A stretch of DNA of 35,083 nucleotides from an uncultured Croceitalea sp. (lineage in GTDB: Bacteria; Bacteroidota; Bacteroidia; Flavobacteriales; Flavobacteriaceae), in contig CALBVX010000011.1 of NCBI GenBank assembly GCA_937969515.1, positions 1 through 35,083 of the forward strand, written 5' to 3'. The notes beneath the pieces are model-generated. The model saw nothing but the letters and a program-made list of their open reading frames with translations. It did no database searches and had not been told where the DNA came from. Shown here piece after piece: positions 1 through 12,900 of the stretch. Numbering within the stretch: position 1 is the first letter of the stretch; each line of letters begins with the position of its first letter. The position numbers were made by a program, and so were the translations under genes.

Positions 1-536
1 ATGCAGATTATATAGAAAATCCACGTAACGGACGCAAGTATGTCTATTTAAAGAAGTTTGCCAACAAACAAGAAGCCATGACCGCCTATGCTTCAAAAAT
101 GGGCGGAACTTACAATAATGATATGTGGGTAATGAAAGTGAAAGGCACAGATGATTATACCAATGACATCGCCGCTACTACTGGCACGTCTAAGTACGGG
201 GCCAATACCCTTCAAAAGAATATTGTTGAGAACAACAAACAAAACCCAAATGAAGTAACTGCAAAAACCTATAACCTCAACGGAGTTGGTAGCGGGTACT
301 ATATCATCGCAAATGTTTTTGCAAACACCTCAAATGCAAATCGCTTTGTGAAAAAACTAAATGCGCAAGGTTTAAATGCGGGTTACTTTATAAATCCAGA
401 GAACAACTACAAATATGTGTATTTGAAAAAACACGAAACTTGGAACAACGCACTTATATCTTATTATGATAGGTTAGATGATGCCTATGATGATAAAATG
501 TGGATCATGCGTGTTAAGCCTAATAAAATAGCTTAG
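1..536 (+). CDS. 3' end of probable PorP/SprF-family protein with C-terminal SPOR-like repeats (partial)
   Basis: The reading frame is open from base 3 to the TAG at 534-536, so the gene starts upstream of the window and only its last 177 residues are visible. They contain two related segments: a first ending in 'RKYVYLKKFANKQEAMTAY' and 'DMWVMKVK', and a second with 'GYYIIANVFAN', 'YKYVYLKKHETW' and 'DKMWIMRVK'. The pattern (strand, helix, 'G-x-NPxNxYxYVYL', helix, 'MWIMxV') is SPOR-like. Such repeats occur at the C-terminus of long PorP/SprF-type outer-membrane proteins in flavobacteria, but the beta-barrel part is not in the window, so the family call is inference. The position just before a SprB-like adhesin gene fits a role in adhesin secretion or anchoring. 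It could also be another SPOR-repeat envelope protein. Confidence 0.6.
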   Translation, partial: ADYIENPRNGRKYVYLKKFANKQEAMTAYASKMGGTYNNDMWVMKVKGTDDYTNDIAATTGTSKYGANTLQKNIVENNKQNPNEVTAKTYNLNGVGSGYYIIANVFANTSNANRFVKKLNAQGLNAGYFINPENNYKYVYLKKHETWNNALISYYDRLDDAYDDKMWIMRVKPNKIA

Positions 537-943
537 GTCAAGTTGTTTTGTATGCTTTAAAACTCATTGCGCCCCTTGAGCGTTCTCCGGTTCTCACTTT
601 TATTTTCTCTAAGATCCGCCGATTTTTCTGTTACCAACTCATATAGAAACATATTCTTCTCTCAAATTAACATATGTCTTTATCTTAAAAACACACTGTT
701 CATCTATGCTCTCTTGTTTGTAACCCCATTAAAACTAGGGCTTACCATGAGAAATCCTGCTTTCACAACAGAAAGTAACCCTGCTACAACAATAAGTTTT
801 CGACCTCAGTTTTAAGGCTAATCTTTGTTATTGGATAAGATTGGAGTAGCCCTATTTCAAATAGACAAATAGCTTAACTCTATCACTAAAACAACGCCAA
901 GTCGCCTCCGGTTTGGCCCAGTTTTATTAAACCGACGAACTAA
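537..943. other. 407-base gap upstream of the giant adhesin gene
   Basis: I see no convincing gene here. A frame open at 567-815 has no recognisable domain and an unnatural composition. No exact TAnnTTTG box was found; TAATCTTTG near 821-829 is one base too widely spaced. Bases 909-914 (CGGTTT) can pair with 929-934 (AAACCG) to give a short hairpin ending nine bases before the adhesin start codon, which might affect its translation. The gap probably carries the adhesin promoter and a long leader. Confidence 0.4.
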
Positions 944-3900
944 ATGAAACTATCTTTTAGGATACCAAAACCTGCTTTTCTTTTATTACTTTTAATACTC
1001 TGCTGTGTCGGTATAGCATCTGCACAAGAATACAATACTTTCGAAGTTAGATACCAGAGTAATTTAAGGGGTGACCTTACTTTTATTGGAAACAACATTC
1101 TTAATAGGGACAGCGGCACTAGTGGCGAAGGCCCGAACGATGCCTATAATAATCAGCGCAACAACAATAACGGCTCCACCAACAATGATAACAGCGGTTT
1201 TTACAATTACAATGATTTTAAAAATATGCAGTACATTGATGTAGATAGTGATCCATCTACATTTAGTTCAAGTACTTCAACATTTACATTTGAACAGGCC
1301 GATTGTAATTTAATTCGCTATGCCGGGCTATACTGGTCAGCAACATACCCCAGTGCAACAGCGAATGGCTCTTATAATAGTTCAGGCTATACCCCCAATA
1401 CCGTAGCTGTCGGAACGGGAAGAGAAACCGATTTTAACCAAGTGAAATTTAGGGTTCCTGGAGGGGCGTATGTAGATATTACTGCTGATGAAGTATTGTA
1501 CGACGGATTTAACAGTACCGATAATACTGTAAGACAAAACAGTCCGTATGCCTGTTATGCCGACGTGACTTCTATGATTACGGCATTAGCCAATCCCGAA
1601 GGAGATTATACCGTAGCAAACATCAGGGCAACAACTGGGGGCTTGACTCCTGGGGGCGGTTCAACCGGCGGTTGGACCCTTGTAATTGTTTATGAAAATC
1701 CAACAGTGACCGGTAAGTTTATAACAACTTTTGATGGTTTTGCCCGGGTAAACGGAACAAACACTATCGATATCGACTACAGTGGTTTTGAAACTATTCC
1801 TTCAGGACCTGTGGAAGCTGACTTAGGTGCCGCTACGCTTGAAGGGGATTTTAGAATAGATGGTGATGGTTTAAGCATTGAAGCCTCAAGCAATTCAGGT
1901 TTTACCGCAATAGGCAACGCCACCAATCCAACAGATAATTTCTTTAACAGTAATATTACCTTAGATGGGGTCGTAACTACCAATAGAAACCCAGCAAGTA
2001 CAAATACGCTGGGCTACGACACCGATATCTTCCGCCTAAATAATGCGGCCAACTCCATAATACCAAATGGTGAAACGGCAGCAACATTTCGGTTTTCTAC
2101 GGATGGAGACCAATATTATCCCTTCTTTAATTCCTTCAATGTTGAGGTTATTGAACCCAATATTGTTCTTGAGAAAAGGGTAGAAGATATTGCTGGAAAT
2201 GATATTACTGGCGCAGGTGTAAACCTGGGTCAATTTTTAGATTATGTACTCTCTTTTCAGAATATCGGAAATGATAATGCGACAAACTATACAATACGTG
2301 ATGTTTTACCGATTAATGTCACTCTTGATGAAACAAATCTAATCTTACCTGCTGGGGTTACCTATGTCTATACGCCAGCTACAAGAGAAATAACTTTTAC
2401 AATACCCAATAATTTAATCGAAGAAAACGATCCTGCCTCTAGCATTAGAATGCGGGTAAGGGTAGCTGAAAACTGTTTTGATTTTATTGATGCCTGTACT
2501 GATCAAATTCAAAATGTTGCGTTTTCTACATACCGAGGCCAAATCAATACGGCACAAATAACCGATGACCCCAGTGTTAACGATTTTGATTCATGTGGTT
2601 TTGTAAATGCAGGTGCAACTAACTTCTTGCTAGATGACTTGGATGCCTGTGATTTTTCAAGAACGGTTCAATTGTGCGGTGATAGTGTGGTACTTGATGC
2701 CGGTGATAATTTTGATGCCTATTTCTGGTATGTAGATGAAAATAATGACGGTCTAATTGATGCAGGTGACACCCTTATTTCGGGTGCTAATACAGATACC
2801 CTTCTAGTAACTGAAGTGGGGACATATATTGTTGACAAACAAGTTGCTGACCCCTGTAAAGGTTTTCAAGAAATCATAACCGTTACTTTGTTTGGCACAA
2901 CCCAAAGCAATCCGATAACAGCATTGATAAATGATACTTCCAACACTGTAGAAGGAGAAATCGTCGTTTGTCCGAATGACGGTGAAGAACTGCCGGAAAT
3001 ATTTCTTTGTGGACTTAATGACACTGAACTTATTCAAATTAATATCCCTGATGCAGATAGTATTGTTTGGGAGCAACTAGATGAGGCAAGCTGTTCTGCT
3101 GCTACTGAAGATTGTGCCAACAAAAACAATACCTGTACATGGAATACGGTCGAAACCGGAGGTGATTTTACAGCATCGGATGCCGGTCAGTATAGAGTGG
3201 TCATCAACTACGCCAACGGTTGTTTTTCAAGATTTTATTTTAACATCTTCAAAAACCCTCTCGACCCACAATTCAACAGCAGTGATATTATCTGTAATAC
3301 CCCTGGTAACATTACTGTCACCAATATGCCTTTAGACTATGAATTTCAACTTGTTGACGCTACCAATGATGCCGTTTTAGTGCCATATAGTGCCAATAAT
3401 GGTCCTAGTTTTGATATAGCGGCCAACGGTGCGTATCGCGTTGAAATGAGACAACAAGGTGTTGTAGATGGTTGTGTTTTTATACTTGACAACATAGGTA
3501 TTCTCGATAGAGATTTTCAAGTTGATGTTACAAGTAGAGACACAGATTGTAATGGTCTAGGTGAGATATCAATATCCGTACTTAATGTTGAGGCCCAATA
3601 TTATTATGAAATATCTCAAGGAGGAACATCCGTTGATACTTTTGGCCCATCTAACGACAATAATTATACCTTTGAAAACTTAAATGATGGCGTTTATGAT
3701 ATTCTTGTAACTACCGATGACGGCTGTAACTACACCGAACAAGTTACAATTAACGACCTTTCCGATTTAGATTTAACAGCAAGGGTTTCTCAACATATTA
3801 CGTGTAGAGAGGGTAATATTCAAATGGACTCCTCGGGAGGTCAAACACCTCATAATTATGCTATCTGGTCTTATGTTGATGATAACGGTGTCACTGTTAC

Positions 3901-6900
3901 TTCCTATCCTACCGTTAATGATATTCCGGCTGGTGAGTTTCAGACCAGTGTGATTTTTGACATTCTTAATCCGGGAGACTATACGTTCGTTGTTGTTGAT
4001 AGAAATAATTGTTTTGCTTTTTCCAATACCGTAAATATTGAATTTCAACCAGCAGCAGATTTCGACCCAACTTCAATTATTAATGTGTCTTGTTTCGGGG
4101 AATCTACAGGTTCTATAACTTATAATTTGGTCGATGATAATGGATTTAGACTGACCTATTACTTGTTTGATGGAGCGACAACAGATGAAAACAATTACGA
4201 CATAAACAATGCGCTTGCGACCAACACTAATGGGTTCTTTCCTAATCTGCCGCAAGGCGATTACTTTATAGTTATAAACCAAAGAAAGGGTAGTGCCGAT
4301 TGTGATTATTTTGAAACCTATTCGGTTTCAGGTCCATCTGCCGCAGTTGCTTCCAGCCTTGCGCTAATTCAAGATTATACTTGTATCCAAGACGGCATTA
4401 TAGAAGCTCAACCGGCTATAGGAGGAACTGCACCATATGCTTACAGTATTGACGGTGTAAATTTCATTCCAGATTCGACACCGAACGCTAATCGATTTGA
4501 AAATTTAACGGACGGCACATACACTGTAACCGTTAGAGATGCAAATGGCTGTTTGTTCGTCACCAATAGTATAACTCTTGACCCTTTAAACCCCCCAACC
4601 GATTTAACCTTTACAGCTAGCGCCCAGACCTGCCCTACACTTACATCAGATCTGGTGGTAACTGTTGTAGATGGAAACACCCCGTTCAATTTCGAAATCA
4701 TTGCTCCTAGCGCAATCGCCGCAACATCTATTAGCGGAAATACTGCAAATTTTGATGGCTTGGCCCCAGACACTTATACATTTAGGGTAACCGACGACAA
4801 AAATTGTGTTTACGAAGAAAGTTTTACTATCGCTCCAGCGCCGCAAATAACTGTTACCGGTCAGCTGATCAATAATATTTCTTGTTTTGCTTCAACCGAT
4901 GGAGAGGCAAGGTTTGTTGTTGCGGATTTTGTGACCTCTTTTGATTATTCCGTTACAGGGCCATCAACTTTTTCAGGAACTGGAGAAACCAATGGAACTA
5001 TTGACTTAAGTGGTTTAGATAATGGTACATATACGATTACCGTAACTGACAATGACACTAATTGCTCTGCCACTACAAGTGTGCTAATTAATGCCCCGCC
5101 CGCAGCCCTAGCAATAACAGATTTAGATGTTACAGATTTAAGTTGCTCTACTACAGGAACTGTTCCTGGATCCGTAACAATAACAGCAGAAAATGGCTGG
5201 GGAGGATATGAATACGAACTTGAAGATCCTTCTGGAACTGTCACAGGACCACAAGGAACGAATTCTTTTACGGGCCTTACCGATACCTCAGGAAACTACA
5301 CCGTTACAGTTAGAGATGCCGGTGGTTGTGAGGTGACCCAAACCTTTGGCCTTTCGCCTACTATTTCGCCTGTGTTAGACGTAGTCGCAAACAATCTGTG
5401 TTATGATAGTAGTACAGGTTTAGAGCTCACAGCGAGCGTTACTTCAGGTGGTGTTGCTCCATTTCAATATCGTTTAAATGGTGGGGCATATCAATCAAAC
5501 ACAAATTTTACAGGTCTAGGGCCAGGAACATACACAGTTGAGGTAATTGATAGCAGAAATTGTACGGCTTCGGCAAGTATTACTGTTTTCCCTACCTTAA
5601 ATGCCAGCGCTAACCTTGTTAAAGATTTAGATTGTAGCGCGACCCCCGATGCAGAAATTGCGATTTCCATATCAGGAGGAAACCCAACATTCACCTATGA
5701 AGTGTTTTTAAACGGAGCTTCTTTTCAAGCGAATACTCCTGTTCCTAGCACATCATTTTCATATTTTACGACAACTCCAGGAACGTATACCTTCACTATT
5801 ACCGATAGTGAATCTTGTACGGTTACAACAAACACTATTGTAGTTACCGATAATCCACTGCCCACCGTATCCCCCTTGGTAACGGATGTGCTTTGTAACG
5901 GTGACTCCAACGGTGCGGTCGACCTTAACGTGTCGGGCGGACTCGCTCCATATTCCATCGTATTCGACGGTAGTGCGCCTTCCACGCAACAAACCTACAC
6001 GGGCCTTGCCGCAGGTACTTACACCTACACCGTGACCGATAGCAAAAACTGTGTTACAACAAACACGGTGACCATAAACGAACCAGCGGTACTGAGCCTC
6101 ACCACGGCCATTACCGTAGACTATACTTGTGATAACGATGCCACCATAGACGTAACGGCGACCAATGGCGGTACGGCCCCTTATCAGTACAGTATCGACG
6201 GTGTCAATTTTAGCGGCACTTCAACCTTTACAGGCCTTACCGATGGCACCTATACCATTACCGTAAGGGATGCCAACAATTGTGTGCGGACAAGTGCACA
6301 GACCATTGACCCGCTCGATCCGCCCACCGACCTATCATTTACACAAACGGCACTGACATGCCCGACCTTGGTAGGGGACGTTACAGTAAGCGTAACAGGT
6401 GGCAATACCCCGTTTACATATGAGATCATAGCTCCTTCGGGAAGTGTGACCAACAACGGAAACAACGCAACGTTTACAGGGCTGGCCCCAGGAACATATA
6501 CCTTCCAGGTAACTGACGGTAAAAACTGTATCATAACCGAAGACTATACCGTCGACCCGATACCACAAGTAGATGCCGTTTCACAATTGGTAAGGAACGT
6601 TACCTGTGTAGGCGATACCGACGGCGAGTTCAACTTTACCGTATCCGATTTCGATACTACCTATAGCTATATCGTACAGGATGGATTGGGAACTACCGTT
6701 ACATCGGCGAACAATATCAATACAACAACACCGATAACCGTACCCGGCCTTGCCGCGGACACCTATATCATAACCATTACCGATGACGTTACCAACTGTA
6801 CCGTTACACTGAACCAAGTCATTGCGGAACCTGCAACGCCCCTTGGATTTACCTTTACAAATACCGACGATACCTGTGTGGCGGACGCCACCATTACCGT

Positions 6901-9900
6901 GAACGCAACTGGAGGATGGGGCGGTTACGAATACCAGTTGGAGGAAATCTCCGGACCGACCATCATATACCCTTACCAGAGCGGAAACTCCTTTGCCGAT
7001 GTGGCTCCGGGAACTTACGATATCTACGTAAGGGACACCAATGGATGTATCGTTGTACAGCGTATTACCATAGACCCTGCGGAAACGCCCGTAATAGCCC
7101 TTGCTCCTTCCGACCTGTGTTATGACGGTACAGATCAAGCTTCCCTGGTGGTCAACATTACCGATGGTGTAGCTCCTTATTCCTATACCATTAACGGAGG
7201 AGGGCTTATAGCTGCCAGTGGAAATCCTTTCACCATAGCAAACCTGACCCCGGGAACATACAATATTCAAGTGACCGACGCCTATGGCTGTGTATCGAAC
7301 ACTATCACACAGACCATCGAACCGCAGCTTACCGCAAACGCAGTACTTACCCAAGACCTGTTCTGTACAGCGAACGCGATCATCGATGTGACCATAAGCG
7401 GAGGATATACACCATATGCTACCTACCAAGTGCAGATAGATGGCGGTGGATATGGAACAACAACCGCAATAACAGGAAACGGCTTTACCTACAACGGGGC
7501 CGCAACCGCAGGTACTTACCAGTTCCTTATAACCGACAACAACAACTGTACCGTCGAAACAAACGAAATCATCGTCTCACCAACCGTTAATCCTCAAGCG
7601 ACCGCAATCGTAACCGACGCAGCTTGTTTTGGTTTCGCTGACGGTTCCGTATTTATTGATGTTGATGAGAATTTTGGTGTTGCACCATATACTGTAAGCT
7701 TTGATGGGAGTGCTTTTACAGCTACAAGAACTTATTCAGGGCTTGCTGCTGGTACATATACCTATATTGTTAGGGATAGCAGAGGCTGCGAATTTACGGC
7801 CAACGCAACTGTAGGTGAACCTTTGCAGATATTATCTAATATGACAGCAACGGATGTAACCTGTAATCCTGCAACGGGGGCTTCAGTTTTAGGTAGTGTT
7901 GACGTCACAATTACCCAAGGAGGTGTGCCAAACTTTACTTATACGCTTTATGATAGCACAAATGCTATCGTTGATACCGCTGTATCGGCAAGTACAACAC
8001 ATACTTTTAGTAACCTTGATTTCGGCGATTACTATGTAAGAATAATTGATGCCAATGGTTGTGAAAGTGACTTAGGTTCTGTAAGAGTAAGTTCTAATCC
8101 ATTCTTGACTTTAACGGCAAGCCCTGCGCCATCAGATTGTGTGACGGGCGGTACAGTAGAAATTACGGCATCGGGTGGTTCCGGAAACTATGACTTTGAG
8201 GTTTATGACGGTGGGGCTGGTCCTACAACCGAGGTAGCTACTCCTCCAGATACCGAAGTGGCAACTTTCACCGGTCTCAACCCTGGACAAACCTATATTA
8301 TAAAAGCTGAAGATACTACAAACGGATGTGTCAGTTTCCTTGAGGTAACCATCCCTCCTGTATCCTCAATCTCACTAGTTGTTGATGCAACAACTGACAT
8401 CACTTGTGTGGCTGAAGATGATGGTATAATGACATTTACTGTGGACAATTATGACACTTCTGTCACTTCCATTAACTGGGAAATTTTAAATTCACTTACA
8501 AATACACCTGTTACAGGCCCTGGAACGTATACTGGTGTTGTTGGTCCTGGGCCCGCTGGCGGACCACAGACAGCAACTGTAAACCAAATACCGCCAGGAG
8601 ATTATGTGTTGGTCGTTAGGGAAGCATCTGCGCCTTCATGTACAACGACCGCTACATTTAGAATTACCGAACCTTCGGCAACAACGGTTTCACTAATAAG
8701 TCAAATTGCCGGAAATTGTTTTTCAGATGCCGAAGTCTCTGTTAGAGCTTCAGGGGGAACACCTTCATACTCTTATGCTTATGTGATAGATGGCGATCCT
8801 ATTCCTACAGTTTTTCCAGAAGGACAAACCTTTACCTTAGACCCAGCTATAAGTTTAAACTGGGATATTTATGCACAAGATTCGAACGGTTGTGTGTCCA
8901 CTCCGTTAGATGTAACCATAAGCGTAGATGCTTCTCCTGAAATTACAACCAGTATCGCAAATACATGTGCTACTACCGATGGTAATTTTAGTCTTGATGT
9001 AAGATTAGATGCTCTTGGTATTTCACCTTATAGAATTAGCATTGATGGGGGTGCGCCGCAAGCAACATCGTGGACAAATATTGGCGATATTGTAACCGTT
9101 TCAGGTTTAAGCTCCGGAAACCATACCGTACAAATACTCGATGCCAACGGATGCGGGGAAATAGAAAATATTAACATATTCCCTCCTTTGGAGATTATCG
9201 CCAACGTAACGGCCGACGATAATTGTGATCCCGCGAACTCGGGGGTAGTGACCGTTACCGCCAATGGCGGGTCGGGCGTGTATACCTTTACACAGATCAG
9301 CCCTGCAGGCGCCTCGAACACCACCGGGGTCTTCAACGGGCTTACCCATAGCATCGCCTATACCTTCGAGGTAGAGGACGACAATACAAACTGTACCGTG
9401 CCCGTGACCATTACATTGCCGGCACCGATGGACCCAACATTTACCCTTGCCAAAACCGATGTGAACTGTTTCGGAGGAAATGACGGCACCATTACCGTCA
9501 ACCTTAGTGCGGGCAATATTGATACACCATATCTATACAGCTTGGACGGCGGTACGACCACTCAGACATCGAACATCTTTACAGGTCTTGTACAAGGAAC
9601 CTATAACGTCACCGTTATCTCCGATAAAGGTTGCCAGACCACCCTGCCGATAACCGTCGATGAGCCTTCGGCACTCGATATCGCGGCAAGTGCGTCGCCG
9701 TTTACATGTGACGATGCGGTAAGTACCGTGACCGTGACCATAAACAACGATGGCCTGGGCAACCCTTCAGGTACCGGACCATACCAATACAGTTTTAACG
9801 GAGGCGCGTTCAGTAGCGACAACACATTTACAATCGCCTACGGAAGCCCCAACGTCACCGTGACCGTGCGTGACGATAACGGATGTACAGATACCGAAAG

Positions 9901-12900
9901 TGTCGCCATACCTGTGGAAGAGGAAGTGACCGCGGTTATCGCCGAGCTACAGGATATCGATTGTGACAACGGGGAGGAAATCATACAGATCAATGCCTCG
10001 AACGGTTCGGGCAACTATGTGTTTACACAATTGCCTAGCGGAAACATCGTCGCAGATCCGACCAATATCATCATTACGGCTCCCGGTACCTATGTCTATC
10101 AAGTGACCGACACAACGACCAATTGTTCCGTTATCGTAGAACATGTCGTGGCACCGTACGACCTTATCGATGCCGTGGCCACCGTAACCTCCAATGCTAC
10201 CTGTAGCGACGGGACGGACGGAACCATAGACGTGACAATAACGGGCTATACAGGAACTTTTGATTATGTCGTACTCGACAGCGCAGGAAACGATATCGCG
10301 GGGACCAACGATTCCGATAACGCGACAAGCGACCCCTATACCTTTACCGTGTCCACCACACTTGGTGCGGGAACATATACCGTAAGCATCACGGAAACCG
10401 CAGACCCATTATGTATTACCGAGACCAATCCGGTGACCATCATGGCGCCACAGCCATTGGCACTGCAACTTATCGACAACGTAAACGCCAACTGTAACCA
10501 GGCCAATGCCATCGTTACCGTACAGGCATCGGGCGGAACGGCACCATACACCTATGGAGCGTCACAGAGCGGAACCGGCGTACCAGCATCGTTCCCCTTC
10601 GACAACACCATAGAACTGGATCCGTTGACCGCAACCGCATGGGACATTTATGTAAGGGATGCCAACGGATGTATCATAAGCGCACCTTTGGCCGTAACCA
10701 TCGGTACCGATACAACTCCCGACATCTCCCTGGCAATAGTAGATGAATGTGCCGACCAAGGAAGCTTCGCCATAAACGTGTCCCTCGATGCAACAAATAC
10801 CGGTATAGCACCGTACACCTTGAGCCTAGACGGTGGAGCGTTCCAGTCAATATCAGGGTTCGTACACACATTCAACAACCTTAGCTCCGGAAACCATACC
10901 GTACAAATACTCGATGCCAACGGATGCGGGGAAATAGAAAATATTAACATTGAACCTGAATTGCAGTTAACCGCTACACCTAACACCCAGCCTACATGTG
11001 GTGTTAACGACGGAATAATAGATTTTACCATTTTAGGAGGTTCTGGTTCGTCAAATGTTCAATTGTTGAGAACAGATTTCAGTGACACCGGTTTAGTTCC
11101 TGTTGGTAATCAATTCACAGGTGTTGCCTTTGGCGACTATATTGTGCGGGTAACCGACAACACCCTTGGCACTCCGAACTGTTTTGCCGATGCGCCAGTT
11201 TCGTTGGAAGAGCCTACGCCAGTATCTTTATTGACAACAACTAAAACAGATGTGAGTTGTTTTGGTTCGACTGACGGTACCATATCGGTAAATCTTGTTC
11301 CTGCTTCTTCGGGCGTGAATGACAATCCACCATATGTTTTTGAAATAACTGATGGTACAAACACCTTTACCCAGAACAATGGTCTGTTTACTGGTTTGCC
11401 TGGTGGAACTTATGATATTACAGTGACTTCAAACAGAAATTGCGTTGCCACAGATCGCATTACAATAAATGTGCCTTTGGCATTGGATGCCGCAGTTACT
11501 GATATTGTTGAGCTTTCTTGTAATCCGAACAATGGTATTTCGGCTGCTTCTATTGAAGTGACAATAACTGCTGGTACAGGTACCGCTGATTACTTTTATA
11601 GTGTCAATGGCGGGTCTTTTGTTCCAACTGGGGGAAATGTATTTACATATACTACGACCTCTTCTGGTAATTATGACATTGTCATAAGAGATGCTAGAGG
11701 ATGTTTGTTCGTTGTACCCACACAAAACATTCAACCATTGAATACATTTACCGTGGGAGTTACATCTACCCCAATTACATGTATTTCTGATGAAAATGTG
11801 GTCTTGACGGTAAATGAAAGCAATCCAACAGGGCATAACTATACCTTTGAATTGTTGCCAATAGGAAACCCAACGGGTAACCTTATAACAAATACGGCTA
11901 CAACAGCTACGTTTGAAATAAGTGCACCAGGCAGTTATACATTCAGAACAACAAACAATACCACAGGTTGCTATGTAGACACCATACATACCATAGCCCC
12001 TTATGACTTAATTGAGGTAAGCGCAGTAGCAACAACACCTGTAACCTGTTATAATGATAACTCGGGAGCCTTGACAATTACAATTACCGGTTATTCTGGA
12101 GGATATGATTATGAGGTTTTTGATCAAGCAGGAAATAGTATTCAAACCGGTAGCGATAATACACCAACCCTTTTAATAGGAGGTCTTAATGGCGGTAACT
12201 ATTACGTAAATGTAAGAGAAACCGATGCCACGAGCACTTTCTGTTCAGACGATTCGAATATTGTTACCATTGTTTCGCCTGATGCAGAACTATTGGCAAC
12301 ACCTAGTGTTCTAGCGCCAGTAACCTGTACCAATGATCAAGGCGCAATTGCGATAAATATTGTTGGGGGCTATGAACCTTACGATGTTGCAATGACCAAT
12401 ACAACTACTGGTCAAACCTATGCTATCAACGATATTCTTGTACATACTTTTACAGGGCTATCTGCAGGAACATTTGACATTACTGTAACGGATAACAACA
12501 ATTGTATAAGAACTTATAATGAAACATTGGTTCCTGCAACGCCGGTTTCGGCCGACATTACGGCAACGCCGCTAATGCTGGCTTGCTATGGTGATACCAA
12601 TGCCACGGTTTCTGCAATTTCTGTAACAGATGGTAGCGGTTCTTACGAATATCGACTAAATCAGTATGCGGCTTTCGGCGACACCACACCTATATTTAGT
12701 TCTGGAGCTCAAACTAGTGCTGATTTTAACGGACTTGGAGCTGGTGTTTATAGCATAACCGTTGTCGATGGTTGGAATTGTGATGTTACAACAAACCAAG
12801 TTGAAATACAACAGCCTACTGAAATACAGCCTAACCTTGTTCAATCTGCAGAACTAACTTGTACCAATGATGCAGAGCTGATTTTAACGGCAACTGAAGG

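Larger units (their letters stand above)
9110..10950 (+). repeat. GC-richer adhesin super-repeat family 2 block bounded by the 68-base repeats
   Basis: Seven SprB-type repeats in a codon style richer in C/G third positions than both flanks (33 of 60 G+C at 9901-9960 against 23 of 60 at 8401-8460 and 24 of 60 at 11881-11940, counted by hand). The change of style coincides with the outer edges of the 68-base repeats. The repeat order ('TANGGSG', 'KTDVNCFGGNDGTI', 'QDIDC', 'APYDLIDAV', 'ITGYTGTFDY', 'DIYVRDANGC') is matched by AT-richer copies: its later part by about 8380-9110, and its earlier part by about 10951-12260 ('KTDVSCFGSTDGTI', 'APYDLIEVS', 'ITGYSGGYDY'). It is therefore one period of a tandem super-repeat. 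Confidence 0.75.

Noticed and set aside
566-584. Sequence ATTGCGCCCCTTGAGCG resembling part of the DUF559 inverted repeat
   Set aside because: Only about 13 bases agree and the rest of the repeat is absent; could be chance or a decayed remnant, not enough to call.
567-815. 82-residue open frame in the gap before the adhesin
   Set aside because: No recognisable domain, odd composition, no promoter or homologue-like feature; most likely chance in the leader region.
6581-7429. 282-residue antisense open frame inside the adhesin gene
   Set aside because: It lies opposite the GC-richer block, where NNC/NNG codons remove stops on the other strand. The protein has no domain-like pattern. It is a shadow of the adhesin.
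11429-11989. 186-residue antisense open frame inside the adhesin gene
   Set aside because: Cys/Ser/Ile-rich mirror of repeated adhesin codons, with no plausible start context or domain.
4373-12260. CRISPR-like or simple tandem repeat array
   Set aside because: The repeated units are long, divergent, in frame and protein coding (SprB-type repeats); no short identical repeats with unique spacers.
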